Shown in pieces: positions 1-5,957 of a DNA stretch of 12,421 bases (its first letter is position 1; every line of letters begins with the position of its first letter). A program made the position numbers and the translations under genes. Under the pieces are notes generated by a model. The model did no database searches, was not told where the DNA came from, and was given only the letters and a program-made list of their open reading frames with translations. The stretch covers positions 1-12,421 of the forward strand of contig DOQG01000009.1 in the NCBI GenBank assembly GCA_003512525.1, written 5' to 3'. The stretch is from Oscillospiraceae bacterium (GTDB taxonomy: Bacteria > Bacillota > Clostridia > Oscillospirales > Ruminococcaceae).

Positions 1-175
1 CGGTGACAGTGCAGTTGCATTGATTTACTCACGAAATTATTAGCACCTTGTCGGTATAGAAACTGTTTTCAGCGTTGTTGGCTATATATTTATTGTTTTG
101 ACATTTTTATAATATATTGCATTGTAATTTTAATGTAATTTGATAAGCTGAAGAATTGTGTTACAGCCTCTTTTA
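1..175. other. AT-rich intergenic flank, no gene seen
   Basis: No credible coding region and no RNA gene is visible here. The stretch is rich in A and T. It holds a TTGACA box at 98-103, but no matching -10 box at the right distance on the plus strand. It lies downstream of the minus-strand gene that ends at 176, and no hairpin plus T-run terminator for that gene is evident. Confidence 0.5.
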
Positions 176-1135
176 TTATCCGTTATTCAAATCGGCTATT
201 TCATCAATATGGCTGTAAATATACTCTTGTGCCGCCGGCGGATAAAGCACAGCTGTATATTCATCTCCGCTCATTGATGTTCTCTGCTCGGTGAATATGC
301 CAAGCTGTAAACCTTCGTCGGTTGGCAGTCGGCGTTTTCTGCCGCCAGGAAGTTCTGTATTTTCAAGTATTCCCTGTTTTTCGAGCCATTTTGCAACTAT
401 CCCTACTTTCAGTGTGCCCGAATTTTCGGCATCTACATATTGGTTAATTTCGGCTGTGATCGCCGATGCAGACATAGGTACTTCCTTAGCCGATAAATTA
501 TCTCTCATACCGTTTGTTACATCAAACGGTTTTCTTTTACGTCTTTCTCTCGGCGCTCCGTTCATTTCCGCTATAGCGTCTATATTGTCAAGGATAAACT
601 GCTGTGCCGCAGGACTCAGCATAAGTGCCGCCCTCGGAAAGCCGTCCGCACTGAAATATTCACTAAGGCGTATACCTTCATTGCTTCCGCTTTCTGTAGG
701 TCGTCTGCGCATTTTACCGTTCGGAAGCTCATAGTTTTCAAGCATACCGACCTCAGAAAGCCAGTCGGCAATAGCGTTTTTCTTGAGCCTGCCTGATATA
801 TCCGGGTCAAGGTGCTTGTTTATCATATCGGTAAATGCAGTCGGTGTGACTTCGTTTATAAAGCACTTGAAAGCGGCTCTCGCCTCATCGGTGATAACCA
901 CCACACCGCGTCTTCCCGATTTTACGACTTCGACGGTTTTAACAGGCGATACTTCTCCGCCATTTTCGATAACCTTTTCAAGTATCCCCGAAATGTAGAA
1001 AAAACAGCGCGACAGCTTCACGTTATTTACAATGTCGTCATCGGGTACAGGCTTGTCGGTAAACGGATCAATCCCGTTTGCAAGCTTGTCTATGTATTCC
1101 TTTGCGTGCTTCATTGTGTCGAGTTCTGTAGGCAT
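176..1135 (-). CDS. Hypothetical protein with a tandemly duplicated helical module
   Basis: A 319-residue cytoplasmic protein that I do not recognise by name. The start is ATG at 1135 because AAGAGGAG lies just upstream on the minus strand; an upstream in-frame ATG at 1174 would precede the promoter -10 box. The N-terminal part (residues 1-60, with DPFTDKPVPDDDIVNN and SRCFFYISGILE) resembles a short region seen on many uncharacterised Firmicutes proteins. Two tandem modules of about 115 residues follow (about 76-193 and 200-319). Each contains a block like IADWLSEVGMLEN..LPNG..RR.PT..G...GI (122-155) or VAKWLEKQGILEN.ELPGG.KRRLPTDEGLQLGI (247-280), and each ends in an amphipathic helix (SPAAQQFILDNIDAIAEMN; PPAAQEYIYSHIDEIADLN). 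The helix, basic turn and Gly-Ile pattern looks like a winged-helix-type fold, so DNA or RNA binding is an inference only. There are no membrane segments or signal peptide. Confidence 0.8.
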   Translation of the reverse strand: MPTELDTMKHAKEYIDKLANGIDPFTDKPVPDDDIVNNVKLSRCFFYISGILEKVIENGGEVSPVKTVEVVKSGRRGVVVITDEARAAFKCFINEVTPTAFTDMINKHLDPDISGRLKKNAIADWLSEVGMLENYELPNGKMRRRPTESGSNEGIRLSEYFSADGFPRAALMLSPAAQQFILDNIDAIAEMNGAPRERRKRKPFDVTNGMRDNLSAKEVPMSASAITAEINQYVDAENSGTLKVGIVAKWLEKQGILENTELPGGRKRRLPTDEGLQLGIFTEQRTSMSGDEYTAVLYPPAAQEYIYSHIDEIADLNNG

Positions 1136-1164
1136 AAATGCTCCTCTTGTAATATGATAACTAT

Positions 1165-1193
1165 ATTTTAGCATATGTAGGCTTTGCTTTCAA
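1165..1193 (-). promoter_or_regulatory. Sigma-A promoter of the minus-strand hypothetical gene
   Basis: Read on the minus strand, TTGAAA (1193-1188) and TAAAAT (1170-1165) are separated by exactly 17 bases, with a TGC extended -10 element before TAAAAT. Transcription would start near 1158, leaving a short leader before the ATG at 1135. Confidence 0.7.
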
Positions 1194-1209
1194 TACAAAT
1201 ATGGATTTC

Positions 1210-1238
1210 TTGACATATCTTTCTGTGTGTGATATTAT
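1210..1238 (+). promoter_or_regulatory. Sigma-A promoter of the ABC transporter operon
   Basis: A perfect -35 box TTGACA (1210-1215) and -10 box TATTAT (1233-1238) are separated by 17 bases. The predicted start is near 1245, about 30 bases before the first permease ATG. It is divergent from the minus-strand promoter at 1165-1193; their -35 boxes are 16 bases apart. Confidence 0.85.
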
Positions 1239-1274
1239 GTAATCAAGATTATCCCTATCGTGAAAGGAGCTTAA

Positions 1275-2315
1275 ATGCGGCAACTGTTCAACAAAAGCGG
1301 CATGATAACAGTATTCTACTCTGCCGTGCTCACACTCTGCACCATTCTTATGTCATTATTCTTCAATATCAGCTCTTCGGATATCACCGACCGTTTTTCG
1401 GACGATGCCGTATTGCTTGAGATCACTCAGGATAACTACAGCGATAACGCTCTTTCCTACAGTGATATTGCGGATATCCTAGCGAAAAACAAAGCAAGAG
1501 GAGCTATGCTTATCAACGCGTCCGGCAAAGGCTATGCGCTGTTCAATTATTCGGACAGCGACCTGTCGTATGCGCTTATGAATAGCGATGATATCAGGAG
1601 CGATACTCCAAAGGCCGTTGTTTCGACTCAGAAGCTGACGCAGACTATGGATATCGGCGGTAAGCAGACTATAAATCTTTTTTCTTCCGATCACGAGGTC
1701 ATCGGAACGGATATTTATTCCGGCGCAAACTCATTAAACGCCTATACGACAAATTTCGCCGGGGTCGCAAAAAGCACGGTAATATTTCAGAATATAACTC
1801 TTATCGCCGACTGCGGCGAAGGTACGGCATACATTGCAAATAATATAAGAAACGACATTGAAGCTGAACGCGACACGATAAACTGCTCTGTAAACGCTCA
1901 GTCGGACGTTAAAACTGCGGCAGGCGGCACTAAGGGCTTGTCTGCTGTGACCGTTGTAATAGTAGCTCTTACAGGTATCTGCCTGATACTGAGCTCCGGG
2001 GTATTTATGTCGGCGTGGCTCGACTCAAAGCAGTCAGAAATGGTCGCACGCAGGATATGCGGTGCTGACAGTGACGACATACGAAAGCTGATATTCTTAT
2101 ACGCCGTTATTGCCGATGTGGCAGGAATGTCAGTCGGTTTTATGCTGACCTTTATTATATCGCTCATTCCGCAGGTCACCTTCTACCTCGGTAGCATTCG
2201 TCTTTCATACGGCTTGCTTATCGCAGTTATACTTACGGCTGTAAATATAGTAACCGCTTACAGACAAAGCGTAAAATACAGCGGAAAAATGATAAACAGC
2301 CTGAGGAGGGAATAA
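1275..2315 (+). CDS. FtsX-like ABC transporter half permease (first)
   Basis: A 346-residue membrane protein, preceded by AAAGGAG at 1262-1269. It has the MacB/LolCE/FtsX-type layout: one N-terminal membrane helix (about 11-31), an extracellular domain of about 190 residues, then three C-terminal helices (about 222-246, 270-300 and 306-328). The loop after the second helix contains RRICGADSDDIRKL, which matches the Gly-Ala coupling helix that touches the ATPase in this family. These ABC systems typically work as mechanical transmitters, or move peptides, lipids or drugs, rather than as classical channels. The gene is the first of a three-gene operon and ends one base before the next ATG. It is a likely heterodimer partner of the second permease, with which it shares the ICGA...DI motif. 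The substrate cannot be told from the sequence. Confidence 0.85.
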   Translation: MRQLFNKSGMITVFYSAVLTLCTILMSLFFNISSSDITDRFSDDAVLLEITQDNYSDNALSYSDIADILAKNKARGAMLINASGKGYALFNYSDSDLSYALMNSDDIRSDTPKAVVSTQKLTQTMDIGGKQTINLFSSDHEVIGTDIYSGANSLNAYTTNFAGVAKSTVIFQNITLIADCGEGTAYIANNIRNDIEAERDTINCSVNAQSDVKTAAGGTKGLSAVTVVIVALTGICLILSSGVFMSAWLDSKQSEMVARRICGADSDDIRKLIFLYAVIADVAGMSVGFMLTFIISLIPQVTFYLGSIRLSYGLLIAVILTAVNIVTAYRQSVKYSGKMINSLRRE

Positions 2316-2316
2316 T

Positions 2317-3444
2317 ATGCGTAACGAAAAAATCCAACTTATTATAAATGATATACGCTCCTCTCTTCCACTCTATCTGCTGATATTCTGTCAGCTTCTG
2401 CTTGTATTCTATGTTGTTAGCTCTGGCTGTGATTTTTTATCGAAGGCAGGAAACGGCACTGCCGCTCAGGATATTTCGTATGACAGCCGCAACGATAATT
2501 ATTATGTTAAATCAAAAACGGACGATGAGATCAGGGTGGCAATTTCGGGCGAAACAAACGAGCTTTCATATTACATAGGCGAAAACTACAAAACCGTAGA
2601 CTTTGCATATCTTGATAGTCTTGTATACGGCGATAACATATCGGGAGATATTTATGATGTGTACGGAGTAACTTCCGCTTTTTTCGATTATTACAATATA
2701 ACGGTCGAACAGGGCAGGCTGTTCTCTGATGATGAATACGGCGGTGACGGCAAAAACATTCCCGTTGTAGTCGGAAGCACAGCCGCAGACGGATATTCGG
2801 TAGGAGATAAATATCTTGATAAATACGAAATAGTCGGCATTCTGAAGCCCGGACAATATACATATATGATATCGTCCGGCGATATGGCAGTAACATCTGT
2901 TGACACGGCAGTATATATGCCGATAATGAGCACGGAATTTCTTAAAGAAAACGGTATTGATTACCCCACACAGCTTATTTTCGCGGAAAATAAAAACGCA
3001 CTTTCGGCGATCAACGAAAAAGCCGCAGAGCTCGGCATTTACGGCTATAATTTCATTTCAATAAACGATATGATAAAACAGCGCTCCGATACATTTTTAC
3101 AAAACAGCATGATTATGATCATAATCGGGGCGATAATACTTGTGCTATGTCTTCTGAGCCTTATCGAAACGATGCTCACATATGTCAGAAAAAATATATC
3201 CGAGCTTCTTATACACGTCATATGCGGCGCTACAATAAACGATATTATTTTAAGGGTCGGGGCAGGTGCATTTTTCGTGGTATTTTTAAGCGGCATGATA
3301 ATGGCTGTAATCCTGCATACGTTGACAGCAACTATTGCGATAATTATTACCGGAATAATCTCCGTAATTATTTCTCTTATACCTGTTGTAACAACATTGA
3401 AAAAGAAGTCACTTATAATCGCCGTGAAGGAGGAAAAGCTATGA
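2317..3444 (+). CDS. FtsX-like ABC transporter half permease (second)
   Basis: A 375-residue membrane protein with a strong ribosome site, GAGGAGGG (2303-2310), inside the end of the preceding gene. It has the same four-helix layout: one N-terminal helix (about 17-36), a large external domain (about 40-258) and three C-terminal helices (about 264-288, 313-333 and 337-358). The loop IHVICGATINDIILR after the second helix is the coupling region and parallels RRICGADSDDIRKL in the first permease. The external domain contains VYGVTSAFFDYYNITVEQGR and DKYEIVGILKPG, typical of MacB-like periplasmic-core folds (a family inference). Its TGA overlaps the ATPase ATG (ATGA), so translation is probably coupled. 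Substrate is unknown; export or sensing of a peptide or lipid is plausible. Confidence 0.85.
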   Translation: MRNEKIQLIINDIRSSLPLYLLIFCQLLLVFYVVSSGCDFLSKAGNGTAAQDISYDSRNDNYYVKSKTDDEIRVAISGETNELSYYIGENYKTVDFAYLDSLVYGDNISGDIYDVYGVTSAFFDYYNITVEQGRLFSDDEYGGDGKNIPVVVGSTAADGYSVGDKYLDKYEIVGILKPGQYTYMISSGDMAVTSVDTAVYMPIMSTEFLKENGIDYPTQLIFAENKNALSAINEKAAELGIYGYNFISINDMIKQRSDTFLQNSMIMIIIGAIILVLCLLSLIETMLTYVRKNISELLIHVICGATINDIILRVGAGAFFVVFLSGMIMAVILHTLTATIAIIITGIISVIISLIPVVTTLKKKSLIIAVKEEKL

Positions 3445-4112
3445 TAAGCGTAAAAAATCTCACAAGAAATTTCTCGTCGGGCGAGGCTGAGGTCAAAGCG
3501 CTGAAAGGCGTAAGCTTTGATATAAACTGCGGAGAGCTTGTCGCGATAATCGGAAAAAGCGGAAGCGGAAAATCCACCCTGCTCAATATTCTCGGACTGC
3601 TTGATAAGCCGACAGACGGCGAATACGCTATAAACGGCAAAAATGTATCTTCTTTCGGAGAAAAACAGCAAGCCGGGCTTCGCAATGCCGTTATCGGCTT
3701 TGTAATACAGGACTTTGCACTGGTCGAAAAATACACGGTAAAGCAAAACGTGCACATACCTCTGATATATTCAAAAAAACAGATCGACAAAGAAAAAGCG
3801 GTAAGGCTTGTTTTGCAGAAGGTAGGGCTGTCCGATAAGATATCGACCCCCGTATTCAAGCTTTCGGGCGGTCAGAAGCAAAGAACCGCTATTGCAAGAG
3901 CTATAGTAAACGAGCCTGAGATCATACTTGCGGACGAACCCACAGGTGCTCTTGACAGCGATACAGCCGATGAGATAATGCGTATTTTTGAAACGCTCAG
4001 CCGCGAGGGCAAAACCGTCATTATAGTAACTCATGACAAGGATATCGCGTCACGCTGTAAAAGAATAATCGAGATATCGGACGGAGTTATAATAAGCGAC
4101 AGAAAAACGTAA
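3441..4112 (+). CDS. ABC transporter ATPase, LolD/MacB/FtsE type
   Basis: A 223-residue nucleotide-binding subunit that powers the two FtsX-like permeases by ATP binding and hydrolysis on the cytoplasmic face. All family motifs are intact: Walker A GKSGSGKST (38-46), Q-loop Gln90 (VIQDF), signature LSGGQKQR (141-148), Walker B IILADEPTGALD (161-172) and the H-loop His198 (VTHD). The length is normal for this class. The start is ATG at 3441, chosen because AAGGAGG (3427-3433) lies just upstream and because it overlaps the preceding stop as ATGA; the open frame extends upstream to 3147 but only through the permease gene. It is the last gene of the operon. No clear terminator follows before the spore-protein gene. 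Confidence 0.95.
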   Translation: MISVKNLTRNFSSGEAEVKALKGVSFDINCGELVAIIGKSGSGKSTLLNILGLLDKPTDGEYAINGKNVSSFGEKQQAGLRNAVIGFVIQDFALVEKYTVKQNVHIPLIYSKKQIDKEKAVRLVLQKVGLSDKISTPVFKLSGGQKQRTAIARAIVNEPEIILADEPTGALDSDTADEIMRIFETLSREGKTVIIVTHDKDIASRCKRIIEISDGVIISDRKT

Positions 4113-4133
4113 TCTAATCACCATAAATTTCAT

Positions 4134-4163
4134 CTTATATTTAAAATTTCTCCGAACATAATA
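4134..4163 (+). promoter_or_regulatory. Possible forespore (sigma-G/sigma-F-like) promoter
   Basis: CTTATA (4134-4139) and CATAATA (4157-4163) are separated by 17 bases. The -10-like box fits the CATA..TA pattern of forespore sigma factors, and the downstream gene encodes a spore protein, which is normally made in the forespore. The -35 match is weak, so this is a candidate only. Confidence 0.4.
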
Positions 4164-4166
4164 ATG

Positions 4167-4190
4167 TTGCAAGGTCAAAAGGACCTGCAA
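4167..4190 (+). other. Hairpin in the 5' leader of the spore-protein gene
   Basis: TTGCA-A-GGTC (4167-4176) pairs with GACC-TGCAA (4182-4190) through nine base pairs with one bulged A and a five-base AAAAG loop. It is followed by A residues, not T residues, so it is not a plus-strand terminator. It sits at or near the predicted 5' end of the spore-protein transcript, just before the ribosome site, and could stabilise the message. Confidence 0.5.
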
Positions 4191-4212
4191 AAAATTACGG
4201 AGGAAAACAACA

Positions 4213-4401
4213 ATGGCTAGTACTAATAAAAAGAACAAGGCAGCATTAAGCAGCATCAAGATGCAGGCCGCAAACGAAGTAGGCGTACCCCTTAAGGATA
4301 ACGGTTACAACGGCGACCTTACTTCAAAGCAGGCAGGTTCAATCGGCGGTCAGATGGTAAAAAAGATGATCGAATCTTACGAAATGTCAAACCAGCAGTA
4401 A
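4213..4401 (+). CDS. Alpha/beta-type small acid-soluble spore protein
   Basis: A 62-residue protein with a strong ribosome site, CGGAGGA (4198-4204). Alpha/beta SASPs coat DNA in the dormant spore and protect it from UV and other damage; they are degraded at germination by the protease GPR. Family features: KMQAANEVGVPL (16-27) aligns with the first conserved block, and GDLTSKQAGSIGGQMVKKMI (34-53) with the second, including the Gly-Gly (45-46) and the basic Val-Lys-Lys patch. Two things are odd. The usual GPR-site Glu-Ile is replaced by Gln18-Ala19, and the conserved Asn of the TSRANG/TSRQNG block is Ala41. The gene stands alone between the ABC operon and its own terminator. Its presence marks the organism as a spore former. 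Confidence 0.93.
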   Translation: MASTNKKNKAALSSIKMQAANEVGVPLKDNGYNGDLTSKQAGSIGGQMVKKMIESYEMSNQQ

Positions 4402-4415
4402 CCTGAAATATCATG

Positions 4416-4458
4416 ATCGGTCCGATGTCCTCAAAGCGGTATCGGACCGATTTATTTT
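4416..4458 (+). terminator. Rho-independent terminator after the spore-protein gene
   Basis: ATCGGTCCGAT (4416-4426) and ATCGGACCGAT (4441-4451) form a perfect 11-base-pair stem with a 14-base loop, followed by TTATTTT. It lies 14 bases after the spore-protein stop codon. Confidence 0.85.
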
Positions 4459-4529
4459 CGCCATAATGAAAGCACCGCCTGTCAATGAAAGAAATCCGCT
4501 TAAAAAATGCAAAATGTGCAAAAAACATA

Positions 4530-4558
4530 TTGAACTTTTCGGCGAATAGTGCTATAAT
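4530..4558 (+). promoter_or_regulatory. Sigma-A promoter of ilvE
   Basis: TTGAAC (4530-4535) and a perfect TATAAT (4553-4558) are separated by 17 bases. Transcription would start near 4565, giving a leader of about 159 bases before the aminotransferase ATG. Confidence 0.85.
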
Positions 4559-4583
4559 TTTCTTTGTACAATCAGTCGGTACT

Positions 4584-4669
4584 GCAAGCATACATAATTT
4601 CCCTGTATTTTCATCATACTGATGCTGAAAGGAAACGGTATTTCGCTTGCATAAGGCAGACGAGCTGCC
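4584..4669 (+). promoter_or_regulatory. Structured 5' leader of ilvE
   Basis: The leader can fold into one long interrupted stem. GCAAGC (4584-4589) pairs with GCTTGC (4645-4650), ATAC (4590-4593) with GTAT (4638-4641), and TTTCC (4598-4602) with GGAAA (4631-4635). Inside it, CATCA (4612-4616) and TGATG (4620-4624) form a small terminal hairpin. A second hairpin, GGCAG/CTGCC (4655-4669), follows. No T-box consensus and no hairpin with a T-run is seen, so I cannot name a known regulator class. Whether it is regulatory is an inference. Confidence 0.4.
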
Positions 4670-4723
4670 GCTATGGCGGAAATTACGGCGATAAACTCGC
4701 TTTCAGGAAGGAATGTTTTTACA

Positions 4724-5788
4724 ATGGAAATCAAAATTGAGAAAACTAAAACACCTAAGGCAAAGCCCGTTGACGAAACAAAGCTCGGTTTCGGTCACAT
4801 CTTTACCGATCATATGTTCATTATGGAATATGACACGGGTAAGGGCTGGCATGACGCAAGAATAGTTCCCTATGGGGATATTTCGCTTTCACCTGCCGCT
4901 ATGGTTCTTCACTACGGACAGGAAATTTTCGAGGGTATGAAGGCATACAGAACTCCCGACGGCAGCATTCAGTTCTTCCGTCCGGAAGAAAACTTCAAGA
5001 GAATGAACATCTCCGCAGAGCGTCTTGTTATCCCTCAGTTAAACGTTGACGACTGCTTACAGGCTCTCCACGAGCTGGTAAAGATAGATGCGGACTGGGT
5101 ACCTCATACAGACGGTGCTTCACTTTACATACGTCCGTTCATATTCGCCGCTGATCCGTTCCTCGGCGTTCGCCCCGGCGACAAGTATTACTTTATGATA
5201 ATTATGTCACCCTCAGGTGCATATTACGCTTCGGGTCTTGACCCTGTTAATATCTATGTTGAAACAAACTATGTCCGTGCAGTAAGAGGCGGTATGGGCT
5301 TTACAAAGACAGGCGGCAACTACGCCGCATCGCTCATCGGTCAGGACGAGGCTCACAAGCAGAATTACTCACAGGTACTGTGGCTTGACGGTGTTGAGCG
5401 TAAGTACATTGAAGAAGTAGGCGCTATGAACATCTTCTTCGTGATCGACGGCGAGGTCGTTACTCCCGCACTCCAGGGCTCTATCCTTTCGGGTATCACA
5501 AGAAAGTCATCTATAGAGCTGTGCAAGAAGTGGGGACTTAAGGTAAGCGAGAAGAGAATTACAATTCAGGAAATCGCAGACGCTTACGATGCAGGCAAGC
5601 TCAGCGAAGTATTCGGTACAGGTACAGCCGCTGTTATTTCACCTGTAGGTCACTTAAAGTGGGGCGATAAGGTTATGCTTATCAACAACAACAAGATAGG
5701 ACCTATCTCTCAGCGTCTTTACGACACAATGACAGGTATGCAGTACGGCAAGCTCCCCGATGAAATGGGCTGGATTGAAAAGCTGTAA
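4724..5788 (+). CDS. ilvE: Branched-chain amino acid aminotransferase
   Basis: A 354-residue cytoplasmic PLP enzyme of fold type IV that interconverts leucine, isoleucine and valine with their 2-oxo acids, using glutamate/2-oxoglutarate. It catalyses the last step of synthesis and the first step of breakdown. Motifs: HYGQEIFEGMKAYR (63-76) near the N-terminus; the PLP lysine Lys195 in GFTKTGGNYAASL; and the class signature EEVGAMNIFFVIDGEVVTP (230-248) followed by LQGSILSGITR (250-260), which binds cofactor phosphate and substrate. The length is that of the class II (BCAT2/IlvK-like) group. The start is ATG at 4724, preceded by AGGAAGGA (4705-4712); an in-frame ATG at 4673 lacks a ribosome site. 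Codon use (AAG, TAC) is more biased than in the ABC genes, suggesting good expression. It is transcribed alone from its own promoter and is not in an ilv/leu operon here. Confidence 0.95.
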   Translation: MEIKIEKTKTPKAKPVDETKLGFGHIFTDHMFIMEYDTGKGWHDARIVPYGDISLSPAAMVLHYGQEIFEGMKAYRTPDGSIQFFRPEENFKRMNISAERLVIPQLNVDDCLQALHELVKIDADWVPHTDGASLYIRPFIFAADPFLGVRPGDKYYFMIIMSPSGAYYASGLDPVNIYVETNYVRAVRGGMGFTKTGGNYAASLIGQDEAHKQNYSQVLWLDGVERKYIEEVGAMNIFFVIDGEVVTPALQGSILSGITRKSSIELCKKWGLKVSEKRITIQEIADAYDAGKLSEVFGTGTAAVISPVGHLKWGDKVMLINNNKIGPISQRLYDTMTGMQYGKLPDEMGWIEKL

Positions 5789-5801
5789 GGCGCAGTAAAT
5801 T

Positions 5802-5830
5802 CCGACCTTTCTGTACAGCAAAACGGTCGG
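5802..5830 (+). terminator. Weak stem-loop after ilvE
   Basis: CCGACC (5802-5807) pairs with GGTCGG (5825-5830) around a 17-base loop that itself contains the palindrome CTGTACAG. No T-run follows, so it is at best a weak terminator or an RNA 3' end stabiliser. Confidence 0.35.
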
Positions 5831-5890
5831 GAATAAAAGTTCATTGTATTAAAACGGTATTTTAACCGTATTCAATTATATGGCAGACAA

Positions 5891-5918
5891 GCACGACAGC
5901 GCAGATACGTTGCCGTGC
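5891..5918 (+). promoter_or_regulatory. Long hairpin in the glyQS 5' leader
   Basis: GCACGACAGCG (5891-5901) pairs with CGTTGCCGTGC (5908-5918) over eleven positions, with only one A-C mismatch and one G-U pair, and a six-base loop CAGATA. ACTGCTTTTAAA follows, so the T-run is only four bases long. It ends 39 bases before the glyQS ATG. It may be a weak attenuator or a structured leader. Glycyl-tRNA synthetase genes of Firmicutes are often T-box controlled, but no T-box consensus is visible here. Confidence 0.45.
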
Positions 5919-5957
5919 ACTGCTTTTAAATGCAAAACAGGAAAGGAAATTTCGCAC

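Noticed and set aside
98..130. Promoter at the left edge from TTGACA (98-103)
   Set aside because: No -10 box lies at 16-18 bases; the nearest TAATTT is 21 bases away, and no gene starts behind it.
3045..3755. Minus-strand ORF of 236 codons opposite the ABC permease and ATPase genes
   Set aside because: It is antisense to two clear genes with intact motifs, lacks a ribosome site and has no recognisable domain.
4167..4190. Terminator of the ABC operon
   Set aside because: The hairpin is followed by A residues rather than T residues on the plus strand, so it does not fit an intrinsic terminator in that direction.
4622..4654. Ten-codon leader peptide ahead of ilvE as a definite gene
   Set aside because: There is no ribosome site and no terminator/antiterminator pair to make it a classical attenuator; it is kept only as a note in the leader finding.
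4565..4723. T-box riboswitch before ilvE
   Set aside because: The AGGGTGGNACCGCG-type T-box sequence and the following terminator are absent.
5789..5957. Glycine T-box or glycine riboswitch before glyQS
   Set aside because: No T-box consensus and no glycine riboswitch core can be read; only simple hairpins are present.
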